Assembly (NCBI RefSeq): GCF_037392515.1
Contig: NC_090288.1
Coordinates: forward strand, 868,001-932,000
DNA from: Haliotis asinina
Lineage: Eukaryota; Mollusca; Gastropoda; Lepetellida; Haliotidae
DNA length: 64,000 nucleotides
Direction: 5' to 3'
Under the pieces are notes generated by a model that was not told the origin of the DNA, did not search any database, and saw nothing but the letters and a program-made list of their open reading frames with translations. Position numbers and translations under genes: made by a program. Positions within the stretch are counted from its first letter, which is position 1; every line of letters starts with the position of its first letter. Below are positions 25,801 to 35,827 of the stretch, one piece after another.

Positions 25801-28800
25801 GTAATCACTTCCAGCCTACTCAGTGCTGACCTTGGTTTCCAGGAGAGACTTAGAACAGCTGTGCCAACAAAGCATATCTTACTGGCGAACCCACCAGATG
25901 CGTCACAAACACCCGTCACATCTCAAGTTCAAGGAATTCAAGAGGTAAATGTATAATCCTGATAAAAACACAGTTGTCCTGAAATATACATACAAGCAAG
26001 CACGACAGTTCTATGACGTGTACTATGGCGTGTGACAAAACCCATTTCATTCTCTGAAAACAGTGGTTTCTGATTTTGCAAGACGGAAATTATTCCAGTT
26101 TCTGCAAGTTTTAACACAGGCCTGGGGCGAGCATGTACATCATTGTCTGTGCAGTACTGGCAGTCACGTGGTATCTTGTATCTCAGGTTGTACTTGGAGT
26201 ATCAAGAAAGGTTGCTGTATTTCCACAAGACGCTCGAGGATCTAGAGGTGGAGAGTGCAGTTTTAACTGAACAACTTAATGAGGTAACTAATTAGTCTCG
26301 TGCATGTTGTCAGACCATATTTTCTGAATGCCACTTCGAGAAGATATGTGGCTTATAACTTGAAATGCATATTTCCAGTTGTCTCTGAGTCAGTGTTTCA
26401 TTCAACATATCACATTCCATTTTAATGTTCCGTTACAAGGAAACGCAGGACCCCGTAACAAAACTGCTAGTAATTATGTAAGAAGGTAATGCTGAGACAC
26501 ATGATTATGTAAGCATGTAATGCTGAGACACATAATTATGTAAGAAGGTAATGCTGAGACACATGATTATGTAAGAAGGTAATGTTGAGACACATGATTA
26601 TGTAAGCAGGTAATGTTGAGACACATGATTATGTAAGAAAGTAATGCTGAGACACATAATTATGTAAGAAGGTAATGCTGAGACACATAATTATGTAAGA
26701 AGGTAATGTTGAGACACATGATTACGTAAGAAGGTAATGCTGAGACACATGATTATGTAAGAAGGTAATGCTGAGACACATGATTATGTAAGCATGTAAT
26801 GTGGAGACACATGATTATGTAAGAAGGTAATGTTGAGACACATGATTATGTAAGCATGTAATGCTGAGACACATAATTATGTAAGAAAGTAATGCTGAGG
26901 CACATGATTATGTAAGAAGGTAATGCTGAGGCACAGGATTATGTAAGAAGGTAATGTTGAGACACACGATTATGTAAGCATGTAATGTTGAGACACATGA
27001 TTATGTAAGCATGTAATGCTGAGACATAATTATGTAAGAAGGTAATGCTGAGACACATGATTATGTAAGCACGTAATGCTGAGACACATGATTATGTAAG
27101 CATGTAATGTTGAGACACATAATTATGTAAGAAGGTAATGCTGAAACACATGATTATGTAAGAAGGTAATGCTGAGGCACATGATTATTTAAGCATGTAA
27201 TGTTGAGACACATGATTATGTAAGAAGGTAATACTGAGGCACATAATTATGTAAGAAGGTAATGCTGAGACACATGATTATGTAAGCATGTAATGTTGAG
27301 ACACATGATTATGTAAGCATGTAATGTTGAGACACATGATTATGTAAGCATGTAATGCTGAGACACATAATTATGTAAGAAGGTAATGCTGAGACACATG
27401 ATTGTGTAAGCATTTAATACTGAGACACATGATTATGTAAGCATGTAATGTTGAGACACATGATTATGTAAGCATGTAATGCTGAGACACATAATTATGT
27501 AAGAAGGTAATGTTGAGGCACATGATTATGTAAGCAGGTAATGCTGAGACACATGATTATGTAAGAAGGTAATGCTGAGACACACGATTATGTAAGCATG
27601 TAATGTTGAGACACATGATTATGTAAGCATGTAGTGCTGAGACACATAATTATGTAAGAAGGTGATGCTGAGACACATGATTATGTAAGAAGGTAATGCT
27701 GAGGCACATGATTATGTAAGCAGGTAATGCTGAGACACATGATTATGTAAGAAGGTAATGCTGAGACACATAATTATGTAAGCATGTAATGTTGAGACAC
27801 ATGATTATGTAAGCATGTAATGCTGAGACACATAATTATGTAAGAAGGTAATGCTGAGACACATGATTATGTAAGAAGGTAATGCTGAGACACATGATTG
27901 TGTAAGAAGGTAATGCTGAGACACATAATTATGTAAGAGGGTGATGCTGAGACACATAATTATGTAAGAAGGTAATGTTGAGACACATGATTATGTAAGC
28001 ATGTAATGCTGAGACACATAATTATGTAAGAAGGTAATGTTGAGGCACATGATTATGTAAGCAGGTAATGCTGAGACACATGATTATGTAAGAAGGTAAT
28101 GCTGAGACACACGATTATGTAAGCATGTAATGTTGAGACACATGATTATGTAAGCATGTAATGCTGAGACACATAATTATGTAAGAAGGTAATGCTGAGA
28201 CACATGATTATGTAAGAAGGTAATGCTGAGGCACATGATTATGTAAGCAGGTAATGCTGAGACACATAATTATGTAAGAAGGTAATGCTGAGACACACGA
28301 TTATGTAAGCATGTAATGTTGAGACACATGATTATGTAAGCATGTAATGCTGAGACACATAATTATGTAAGAAGGTAATGCTGAGACACATGATTATGTA
28401 AGAAGGTAATGCTGAGACACATGATTGTGTAAGAAGGTAATGCTGAGACACATAATTATGTAAGAAGGTGATGCTGAGACACATAATTATGTAAGAAGGT
28501 AATGCTGAGACACATGATTATGTAAGAAGGTAATGTTGAGGCACATGATTATGTAAGCATGTAATGTTGAGACACATAATTATGTAAGAAGGTAATGCTG
28601 AGACACATAATTTTATCGCACCTGAGACATAATTGTCGTTTTTTGATTGGCTAAGCTCTCGTCTGAGATTTTCAATGTACCTCACTTACAAGCGAGGGAC
28701 ACGGCAATGTAGCCGATGCCAATGGCAACCCATTCGGTACTTCGTGGTAGTACTTCTTTAGCTCAAATAATACTGAATAACGCGTGATGCACGGAAATGT

Positions 28801-30816
28801 CTTATGAGTGCAAATCGACAGAAGGGTGATAACTCAAAATCAGCTGCAAAATCAAGCGATAGCTTCGGAAAGATTTGCCTCTTATTCCAATAATTAGATT
28901 TTTAGAAAACGTTCAAATGTAGTCCCTGTGAATGAAAAGAAGGGGAATTACACAGCGGCGATTTTACTTAGACAATAGCTAAGGGGAAAACAGTACGTAG
29001 CAAGATTCGAATCTCTTGATTCACACAGGAGGGCTGAAGTGCAGGATCCGATCATAGGCGCTCGACTCGCTCGTATGTTTAGGCCATACTTATAAATGTG
29101 TCCGAGTTGAGCGCCTTGACCCGATACTCATGCTTCAAACTGTTCCAAAATAACATTGAGGTGTTCAGTAAGATAAATACGTTGTAGGTAATGTTGAGAC
29201 ACATGATTATGTAAGTTGGTAATGCTGAGACACATGATTATGTAAGTTGGTAATGCTGAGACACATGATTATGTAAGTAGGTAATGTTGAGACACATGAT
29301 TATGTAAGTTGGTAATGTTGAGACACATGATTATGTAAGTTGGTAATGCTGAGACACATGATTATGTAAGTAGGTAATGTTGAGACACATGATTATGTAA
29401 GTTGGTAATGTTGTGGTGCAGTTACGTAAGTAGGTAATATTGAGACACCAAAGTATGTAAGTATGTAATGTGGAGACACATAATTATGTAAGAAGGTAAT
29501 GTTGAGACATTGACTTGAGAAGGTCAACAACTAACTAAAGATGGTGTGTTTGTGTTGCAGTTTTGGAAATCGTCAGACATTGCTTGGAAACATATTGCTT
29601 CAAGTATTGCCACGTTGTTTGAGTAAGTATATTTCCTGGCAGACGAGTGCTTTGTGGGTTTTTGCTAGTTGTGCCTGTTGATTGGAAAAGGTTAGTCACG
29701 ACAGGGCGTTACTGGCACCATGGCAGACATTGTGGGTGATAGTTGTTCGACAAGGCGTTACTGGGACCATGGCAGACATTGTGGGTGATAGTTGTTCGAC
29801 AAGGCGTTACTGGGACCATGGCAGACATTGTGGGTGATAGTTGTGCGACAGGGCCTGTGTGGATCTAAGGCTTGTTATGTAGGAGTGTTTGGGGGGTAAC
29901 GAAAGGTGTGAACCGGTTGAATATGCAATATTATTGTCTGTCTTCTAAATCACACTCTACTACAACTTTGATACAAGTGTACAAATAGTGTTCAACACAT
30001 GTTATAACTCAGTCACTCGTTTGTAGATGTGATCCAGCCCCGCTACCACAGCACAGTGTCAGGCAGCTGACAGAAGAATGCGAAAGCAATAAAAAACGGT
30101 TTGTTATTTATTTCAATAAATATTTCCACTACCGTGAATATACCTTTCCTGTAAACAGTCACCATTTTCTAGTCCATTGTTTGGATCTTGATCGGCTGAA
30201 ATATATGTTGGTGACATTGTTGGAGTATTAAATTTATATCTTATAGGTGGCCATTGTCCACAAATTCACAGTGCTACACAACTGAAAAGGTTGCTTACGC
30301 TAGTATGTTGTTATACTGTCACTGGGTTCTCTGACAATACCCTGGTCGTTTTCCTCAAAATTTGAGCATATAATTAACTCAATCTCCGGAAGACCAAAAC
30401 AATATGCCGGAAGAAATTTGAAATCCTGGTCGCTTCAACAGGGAAGATGAAAATTCATGTAAGAGTGTAGTTCGCACAACATTGCTGTGTTCCCCGACCA
30501 AGGACGATTAAACCCTGCAGAGGCAGTTGGTATTCAACAACCAACAACGGGGTGTGGGGGTTAATCCTATCGTTATATCACAGTAGCGTACGATGATGTT
30601 CATAATGTCAGTCACTAGGATATCAAAGCTGGAATGTATTGAAGGAAATCCGCCCTAGAGCTTGATTTTTGTCGAGTTACACATTCAACAAGCAGGATGC
30701 AGCAGGATGCGTTGCATCACTAGAAGCAGATGGTCATGGATTCTTATTGTCTTTGTAGGTTTAGGGACCTCATGGATCATCTGCCGGAACTGGAGGTGCT
30801 CAACATTGATGTCTAA
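14302..30816 (+). CDS. TBK1: TBK1/IKK-epsilon-like serine/threonine kinase, 18 exons, about 725 aa
   Basis: Innate-immune IKK-related kinase. Exons: 14302-14412, 15246-15383, 16692-16821, 16941-17031, 17619-17712, 18274-18434, 21306-21416, 22635-22814, 23287-23489, 23615-23765, 24237-24423, 25115-25227, 25441-25557, 25843-25944, 26187-26283, 29561-29622, 30027-30098, 30759-30816. All junctions are GT/AG and every phase matches, giving 2178 nt with no internal stop and ending in TAA. Human TBK1 is 729 aa. Domain order is that of TBK1: kinase (about 1-310), ubiquitin-like domain (about 315-390), then long helical scaffold and C-terminal adaptor-binding helix. Key residues: GTGASSDV loop (24-31), K46, E62, HRDIKPGN with D142, DFG D164, and activation serine S180 in MSLAGTEEYL (TBK1 S172). 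Known family role: phosphorylation of IRF-type factors and autophagy adaptors downstream of STING or RIG-I-type sensors. TBK1 versus IKK-epsilon cannot be settled; invertebrates usually have one pre-duplication gene. The start codon is the least certain part. Confidence 0.93.
14480..14935. repeat. 23-bp minisatellite in kinase intron 1, about 20 copies
   Basis: The unit is CATAGACAGGTTGTTATATA plus TGT, with an ACAAG/ACAGG variant and a few units carrying TGTATGTAT. It starts about 70 bp after the exon 1 donor. Confidence 0.95.
15605..15765 (+). repeat. diverged dispersed repeat in kinase intron 2
   Basis: The core TTATCCCACCGGGTACCCAT followed by TTTCTGCTGGATGACCAGAG is echoed at 51.72 kb (CATCCTACCGGGTACCCACT...). 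I take it as a worn interspersed repeat, family unknown. No coding potential is seen. Confidence 0.45.
16517..16626. repeat. tandem duplication, 2 x about 54 bp, in kinase intron 2
   Basis: GATCAGTAGGTGACATGAGA continuing to AAAGGTTTAGATT occurs twice in direct succession with no differences that I can see. It lies about 65-70 bp before exon 3. Confidence 0.9.
17026..17475 (+). repeat. 23-bp minisatellite built from the exon 4 splice donor, about 19 copies
   Basis: The unit is GTATGTATGACACTCAG plus TTCTAG. The first TTCTAG is the coding end of exon 4 (GATTCTAG|GTATGT), and every later unit repeats TTCTAG|GTATGT or TTCTAG|GTGTGT in the same orientation. The array therefore starts at the exon boundary and multiplies the 5' splice site. 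Reading from exon 4 through the first unit meets TGA almost at once, so use of any downstream donor would truncate the kinase just after the catalytic loop. Confidence 0.95.
18219..18254. repeat. (ATC)n microsatellite before kinase exon 6
   Basis: About 12 ATC triplets ending about 20 bp upstream of the exon 6 acceptor. It sits where the polypyrimidine tract and branch point would lie. Confidence 0.95.
18620..20460 (-). mobile_element. Tc1/mariner-like DNA transposon relic in kinase intron 6, core replaced by a minisatellite
   Basis: On the minus strand the transposase starts at about 20424 with MPQRRHLNTEDRARAIGWRN and helix-turn-helix pieces (AARRLRVSPSVICRLRQRFQ, RERPRSGRPRATT), which is the paired-like DNA-binding N-terminus. 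It runs on to about 20045 (HRGARDT). A 21-bp array then fills 19130-20040. Beyond it the transposase resumes with DLVYRRSGESFADMN, EHNRF, TNLYVINGNLNAV and DEILGPLVIPCL, then DWPAYPPDHACDLLARRV and WLTQEWQAILQNTLQTLV, ending near 18640. The segment that should hold the first catalytic aspartate (usually TDESRF) is missing where the array lies, and stops and frame changes occur in the C-terminal half. Dead copy. Terminal inverted repeats were not located. Confidence 0.85.
19128..20040. repeat. 21-bp minisatellite inside the Tc1-like transposase, about 43 copies
   Basis: The unit is ACTGTCGGTGATGTCATGCC plus C, with GTC/GCC and TCC/CCC/GCC variants. It keeps long frames open on both strands (for example repeats of TVGDVMP or TVDMTSP) because 21 is divisible by 3. 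These frames are not genes. The array lies exactly between two recognisable halves of one transposase. Confidence 0.97.
20470..21275 (+). repeat. 38-bp minisatellite derived from the exon 7 splice acceptor, about 20 copies
   Basis: The unit contains GCTGGTCCATGTTTAGGTTG followed by ATGATAAATCACGACATG. The real exon 7 junction downstream reads TTGATCCATTTCCAG|GTTCATGATGATCACATG. It aligns with the unit across intron end, AG and exon start (TGGTCCATGTTTAG|GTTGATGATAAATCAC). The last, diverged unit runs straight into the true junction, so the array is a multiplied 3' splice site. Confidence 0.93.
21630..22295 (-). mobile_element. second Tc1-like transposase relic, kinase intron 7
   Basis: Minus-strand frames carry MNDLEKRRLILEFYMDIRSA (N-terminal region), then SDETSVWLC-like sequence, KFWTKQTEKPLN, WGGDISVIGVTPLCV and IENVWEPMKENVNQ near 21.66 kb. 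The order DET...WGG(I)S...G...IENVW matches Tc1-like DDE transposases, but of a family unlike the copy in intron 6. It is interrupted by stops and internal deletion. It ends before the 14-bp repeat preceding exon 8. Confidence 0.75.
22575..22630. repeat. 14-bp tandem repeat abutting the kinase exon 8 acceptor
   Basis: CAACTTGGATATCA-type units occur about 3.5 times. The last one (CATAACTT) runs directly into CTTTCAG|AACTATCC, the exon 8 acceptor. Confidence 0.8.
22735..23489 (+). CDS. TBK1: TBK1-like gene, ubiquitin-like domain (exon 8 end and exon 9)
   Basis: The end of exon 8 (FTVISAEDAALHNIYTSQSP) corresponds to the TBK1 stretch [20 protein letters not shown]. Exon 9 continues with LQEAIAMATEVPAPHQMLFH and a PIILVNKYESEEEG end, matching the ULD order '[25 protein letters not shown]...PIFVVSRE'. 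The donor GTACAT at 23490 is modest, but it is supported because the single leftover base is completed by the first two bases of exon 10. Reading on past it soon meets a stop. In TBK1 the ULD packs on the kinase and contributes to activation and dimerisation. Confidence 0.85.
23615..30816 (+). CDS. TBK1: TBK1-like gene, exons 10-18: helical scaffold/dimerisation and adaptor-binding C-terminus
   Basis: Exon 10 ends with TKTASNICVFVFRLLLQVVA, comparable to TBK1 AITGVVCYACRIASTLLLY. Exons 11-15 encode charged, heptad-rich helices (for example SYIKYLLQTVEKKFRVLSET, SMLKSVFEETKTILRRIRSR and YLEYQERLLYFHKTLEDLEV). Exons 16-18 encode FWKSSDIAWKHIASSIATLF, QLTEECESNKKRF and RDLMDHLPELEVLNIDV, then stop. 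The last helix corresponds to the region of TBK1 that binds TANK/NAP1/OPTN-type adaptors. Exon 16 (62 bp) lies 3.3 kb after exon 15, beyond the 31-bp array, and is the weakest internal exon, although its phases fit on both sides. Confidence 0.85.
26465..28610. repeat. 31-bp minisatellite in kinase intron 15, about 69 copies
   Basis: The unit is ATGATTATGTAAGAAGGTAA plus TGCTGAGACAC, with variants AAGAAGG/AAGCATG, GCTG/GTTG and CATGATT/CATAATT. Many units contain AAG|GTAATG, which resembles a splice donor, but unlike the exon 4 array this one is not seeded from the neighbouring exon edge. Confidence 0.96.
28605..29190. mobile_element. about 580-bp non-autonomous element inserted in the 31-bp array
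   Basis: Unique DNA interrupts the 31-bp array, which resumes on the other side. Its left end (ACCTGAGACATAATTGTCGT, TTTTGATTGGCTAAG, CAATGTACCTCACTTACAAG) matches 44.23-44.29 kb. Its right end (CCGATACTCATGCTTCAAAC, AAAATAACATTGAGGTGTTC) matches 45.54-45.61 kb. Two copies with the same ends but different interiors argue for a non-coding mobile family. I did not find clear terminal inverted repeats or a target duplication. Confidence 0.65.
29185..29510. repeat. 31-bp minisatellite, right segment, about 10 copies
   Basis: This is the same array as at 26.5-28.6 kb, but most units carry AAGTTGG or AAGTAGG. The flank has evolved separately since the insertion, or the array was already compartmentalised. 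Confidence 0.93.
29690..29855. repeat. about 48-bp tandem repeat, 3 copies, kinase intron 16
   Basis: The unit contains GGCGTTACTGGGACCATGGC, AGACATTGTGGGTGATAG and TTGTTCGACAA. The second and third copies are almost identical. Confidence 0.9.
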
Positions 30817-31067
30817 ATACATATCGACATGCGTGTTCTATAGAAAGACTCTGACATATGGACATACAAGTGCGTGATCACTTTCCGCATATGTTGTCGT
30901 GTGTGTTTAATGTGGAGTGTTGTCGACAAGCTGGCATACATATTTGCCGTTTATTGGCTGGACATATGTAAACTTAAAAGCTATGCAAAAAGCAAATCTG
31001 TGATATAATCTGTTGACAATAGTGTACTGACTCTGTGTATTTGACAGCAAAACACTCTCCGTCAGAC

Positions 31068-31158
31068 AATAAACGTGACGAGCCACGTACCTCCCGAAAC
31101 AGATGTGTCGCTTAAGTCTGTGTATCAGCTTGCGATGTGCGGGTCGTACCGTAATAAA
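31068..31158 (+). promoter_or_regulatory. candidate poly(A) signals of the TBK1-like gene
   Basis: AATAAA hexamers occur at 31068-31073 and 31153-31158, about 250 and 340 bp after the TAA. They are the first canonical signals I see downstream. The cleavage site is unknown. Confidence 0.45.
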
Positions 31159-31159
31159 C

Positions 31160-33925
31160 AATGTATAGGCCTACAAGTATCAACAGGCTGATCTCGGATG
31201 GAACCTTATCAAGATCCATCCTAAACTGTGCATCCACAGCCAGACAGTCAATGCGAAGCAAGACTTCCCGTATGCCTGACCTGGTACAGGTCCTGTGCTT
31301 GGATATTTGATCTGTGGCTGAAACCGGACGTAAACAAAATGGCGATGCTCTCAGAAGAAATAACGCATGTTGGTAGTTGTATCACTGGCGTCTGACCGGA
31401 ATTATTATGATTCAGATTCATTTTGATTCAACCACTGTGAAAGTGTATGATCTTAAAAGCTTAGACTGTTATGGTAACTGATTGAGTCTTTTGTCTAATA
31501 AATAATGTTAATTATAACTGCCTTATCCATAGTGACTAACATGTTTTACATTAACAGAAAGACTGAAAGGGAAAGTCACACTTCTTCAGAACATCCACTT
31601 TTCTCTTCCTCTCAGCCACATTCAAAACTGAACTCACTTTTGACAGGAGACAATAGTGTCTTACCCGAGATGGCACAGAAGAAGAACAGATGTCTGTCCC
31701 TTTCATAATCAAGATGGGTTGGGAATGAAAAGGAACACGAAAGTTTAGACATGAGCCATCAATACTTGTCATTTCAGAACACCTAGAGTGTCTGCATTTG
31801 TGAGACCCACCAACTGATGTTAATGACCTTTCTGAATTGTGTAATGGAACTGACGAGTCCTCTTAACCAGCACGCTCCTGTAACTAAAAACAAAGTTGGT
31901 AACTGAAGATGTTCTGGTTTTTTTTGTGATCAAGGAAATCTGTTGGCTGAATGTTTGTGTCGTTAGGCAGTCAGCACTGGCGTAATGGCAGCTGAGGTAT
32001 AGAGACACATCTACAGATGTGCTATAAACACTCCAGAAAGGGTGTAACGTCACATCTTGTTCGTGTCATCACATATCAGATACAGATGTCGAGGCGCTGT
32101 GGATTAAAACATGTCGAGGTTCACAGCTATACAAGTGCCACTGTGGATGAACACATCGAGGTTCACAGTTATGTGCAGCCAGCTAGAATGTCCAACCTGA
32201 ACACCAAAGGTCTGCAAAGGAGGTTACTCTAGATCAAGATCAGGTCATCCGATATGCGAGCGCCAATTTTGCAACATAGTATTTCATGTTCAAAATGCAC
32301 TGACGCATGATAATATTGATTAACATCTCAACTACTGCATGACTCCGGGTGTGCTATGGACGTGCACAGACACCGCTCCCAAACAGGCTAACAACAAGAC
32401 AGGGAGCAACATGTTCCCACGCTAACGCCTGTCACAAACACATGCAAATATTTCTACTATTTCATTGAAAATTTATATATGATTACCATCAGCGTGTGTG
32501 TCCGTATCTCACATGTCACATATTTGGAGTAGAGGTGTGGATTGTGATCGTTCAGGACACACAACTGTTCGTATACATAGTATATGTTATTCAAGGAAAC
32601 AGACGGGAGTACATAGGTCTTTATTTAGTTTTTGTATGCCCTCGCAACTGAAGTCTAACACGATGTGTACAGAAGTTAACACGATGCGTACAGAATTTAA
32701 CACTTGTTATTTTGGGATTAGACCTTTTCATTAAAGTACAGATTTTAATACTTTTGTGAGGTTGAGTCCCATCTGTGTTTGGACGCCGCACCCCCAGAGT
32801 GATCCCACTTTTACTGAGTTACAAAGCTCATACAGCTGACCTTCTACATGGTATTGTGTCTTCATTGGCAGAATGTGTGCAATGTGTGAACTATGTCCTC
32901 CCCGATCATCACAGTGGTTGAAGTCTGTAGGAATGCGTTATCCACTAATATGAGCTATGTCACACCAGCATGCACCGCTCACCCCACAAACCCGCGATTG
33001 CCCGTGGCCTTCACCCAATCGTGACCACTGATGCTGCTAGATGGTGATTATTATTATTATTGTCATTGACCTTATTATTACTCTTATTTAATAGTAGCTG
33101 TACGATGTTTGAGTCTACTGCCGTTCTTTGTGCACTTTTGTATTGAGTTGCATTACAACGTCTAACTGGCAGTCTAAGTAAGCTTAGTCTGAGTCTAACA
33201 AACCCTGTAGAAGGTCGCGTCAGGTAACCTTTGAGCGACCTATGACCGTCCAATCAAACGCGTGACGGTTAAATAGATTTAACCAGTCAGACAACGGCTA
33301 CTACTTAGGGATCGGAGGGACTTACAAAATATTCAGGTCACTGACTCAGATCTTTCCACAAACAAAAATCCGCACATAACACCCTTAACTAACCTACAGT
33401 ATATATGATTTGGGGTTTCTGTTGACATGGTTACATCGACCCATAACCGTCCAGTCAGCGGTCTTCGCCAACCCTGTTGTCCACTTGTGTTGTCCTCCTC
33501 AGCTGCACACCTCATGCACTCTACATCAACTCTTATAATAGAATGTATAATTATGCACTTAAACATATTCTTTCGCTTAGACATAGTGACATTATTCATA
33601 TTAATTATGTTTAGAGTGAGTGTTCGTCTTAATTTATCTGACATCGTCCAACTAAAGCGATCAAATGTTTATCATTTAGAACTGCCTGATGTCTCAGTTA
33701 GGCAGCCAGTGGCTGGACAAAACAAAACCGGCCTCGGTTACAAGCGCAAAAGGAAGTGGAGTATTTTTGTCAACTTTGTTGCTTTCCTCCAAAGGAAACA
33801 GTCGTCGTGTAGCTGGATGCAGCACAAGGCGGAGACATTGTGGTGAGGACATCCGTGGTTCTGTGTTAAGTCACTGTCGGGTGTTACTGGGACCAACTTA
33901 ACAAAGAAGCGGTAACAGCAAAGAG
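31160..33925. other. intergenic, no gene recognised
   Basis: About 2.8 kb of mostly unique DNA. It contains a worn family A SINE (next entry) and small duplications near 32.1 kb (CGAGGTTCACAG twice). Short frames such as 31505-31708 and 33427-33846 lack motifs and convincing splice sites. Confidence 0.5.
32725..32850 (-). mobile_element. family A SINE, degraded fragment
   Basis: AAAGTACAGATTTTAATACT, TTTTGTGAGGTTGAGTCCCA and CCGCACCCCCAGAGTGATCC line up with the 5.7 kb and 47.9 kb copies, but the B box is eroded (GTTTGGACGCCG in place of the B-box region). Confidence 0.6.
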
Positions 33926-34668
33926 TTCATGTCCAAGTACGCCCCTCCACCAAGTCACAATCATCTCTGGAGACCTAGTGGATCTGCACCGAAGTACGCC
34001 CCTCCACCAAGTCACAATCATCTCTGGAGACCTAGTGGATCTGCACCGAAGTACGCCCCTCCGCCAAGTCACAATCATCTCTGGAGACCTAGTGGATCTG
34101 CACCGAAGTACGCCCCTCCTCAAAGTCACAATCATCTCTGGAGACCTAGTGGATCTGCACCGAAGTACGCCCCTCCGCCAAGTCACAATCATCTCTGGAG
34201 ACCTAGTGGATCTGCACCGAAGTACGCCCCTCCGCCAAGTCATAATCATCTCTGGAGACCTAGTGGATCTGCACCGAAGTACGCCCCTCCGCCAAGTCAC
34301 AATCATCTCTGGAGACCTAGTGGATCTGCACCGAAGTACGCCCCTCCGCCAAGTCACAATCATCTCTGGAGACCTAGTGGATCTGCACCGAAGTACGCCC
34401 CTCCGCCAAGTCACAATCATCTCTGGAGACCTAGTGGATCTGCACCGAAGTACGCCCCTCCACCAAGTCACAATCATCTCTGGAGACCTAGTGGATCTGC
34501 ACCGAAGTACGCCCCTCCGCCAAGTCACAATCATCTCTGGAGACCTGGTGGATCTGCACCGAAGTACGCCCCTCCGCCAAGTCACAATCATCTCTGGAGA
34601 CCTAGTGGATCTGCACCGAAGTACGCCCCTCCTCAAAGTCACAATCATCTCTGGAGACCTAGTGGCGC
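33926..34668 (+). repeat. 57-bp minisatellite, 13 copies, open in several frames
   Basis: The unit is CCGAAGTACGCCCCTCCGCC, AAGTCACAATCATCTCTGG, AGACCTAGTGGATCTGCA. Since 57 is a multiple of 3, one plus frame from ATG 33929 encodes a 19-residue repeat (KYAPPPSHNHLWRPSGSAP) over 247 codons, a second plus frame is open over 246 codons, and the minus strand over 254. Units differ at very few sites (CCA/CCG, CAC/CAT, CCTCAA for CCGCCA, AGT/GGT). There is no signal peptide, domain or splice context. I annotate it as a recent tandem array, with coding only a remote possibility. Confidence 0.9.
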
Positions 34669-34974
34669 TTGACCCCGATCAATGCCCTCGGGGTATTCAT
34701 TGTGCATCTCGGTCGTAAGAGACGGAACATTTACAAATCACTCATTTACAAATTCAAGAATACGCTCAGGAATCTACGCTAAATTCATCAAACAGCTACA
34801 CTCATTATGCAAAGCTATAACGAAACCTATAGTCATGAACCAAAGCTACACTCAAGAGTAAGCTACATAAATGAATCAGACCTTTACATATGAATATGCA
34901 TTTTTCAAGAATTGTCTGATCAAATATATATATTGTAGCATTGTTTTCATTCTTACTGAGTGTTTTTATACTTT

Positions 34975-35275
34975 TGTTTGTATACCATCCTCAGACAGAT
35001 AGGAATGCATTAAAGCTTCAGTCAGATAGGAATACATTAACGCTTCAGACAGATAGGAATGCATTAAAGCTTCAGACAGGTAGGAATGCATGGAGACAGA
35101 CTTCATACAGGTAGGAATGCATTAAACTGTCTTTAGACAGATAGGAATGCATTAAACCTTCAGGCAGGTAGCAATGCACTAAACCATCCTTAAACAGGTA
35201 GGAATGCATTAAACCTTCAGACAGGTAGGAATGCATGAAACCTTCTTCAGTCATGTAGGAATACATTGAACGTAT
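34975..35275. repeat. about 27-33-bp degenerate tandem repeat
   Basis: CAGACAGATAGGAATGCATT followed by AAAGCTTCAG or AAACCTTCAG, about 10 copies with variable spacing. Confidence 0.88.
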
Positions 35276-35477
35276 GTCACCGTGAGCAGTCACCCATCCC
35301 AGAGGGATAAAGAGCAGCTATACCCTGAAGCTGAGCTTAGCCAGCAGCAGATCGTCACCAAAGTAGACCGCTATATATAGAATTATTATGGTCTACGACA
35401 AAACCCACGCGGCCATATTCTTCTGTCACAAGTGTCTACTCCACTAGAAATCATCTAGTCAAGAATGTTGTTCTTTA

Positions 35478-35745
35478 GAAGGGTGGGTAGGTAGATGGGT
35501 AGATAGGTAGGTAGGTAGGTAGGTAGGTAGGTGGTGAGCATCAAGGTAGGTTTTGTAGGTTTGTGGGTAGAAAGGTGGGTAGATAATTAGGTAAGTGGGT
35601 AGGTGGTTAGGTTTGTAGGTAGGTAGGTAGGTACGTAGGTACGTACGTACGTACGTAAGCAGGTGGTGGGTAGGAAGGTAGGTTCTGCAGGTATGTGGGT
35701 TGGAAGATGGTTAACTAATATTAGGTAGGAGGGTAGGTAGATGGG
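35478..35745. repeat. (GGTA)n-rich simple repeat
   Basis: Imperfect GGTAGGTAGGTGGGTA tract with a short (GTAC)n stretch near 35635-35660. Confidence 0.92.
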
Positions 35746-35827
35746 TTCATTCAATTATGAATATTTAACTGTGTCTGGCTCTTGCATTTGACAAATGTAT
35801 ACTTGCATTTTGTAATTTCTAGATATG

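Noticed and set aside
26465-29510. 31-bp array as a multiplied exon 15 donor
   Set aside because: Units contain AAG|GTAATG, but exon 15 ends AATGAG|GTAACTAATT and the rest of the unit does not match. The array also starts about 180 bp away, unlike the exon 4 and exon 7 arrays.
14302-30816. Classical IKK-alpha/beta or another Ser/Thr kinase in place of TBK1-like
   Set aside because: The activation loop FMSLAGTEEYLHP with a single serine, the DLWSLGVTIYHACTG block, the LLEAD...W.F block before a ubiquitin-like domain and the overall length match TBK1/IKK-epsilon. They do not match IKK-alpha/beta, which have an SxxxS loop.
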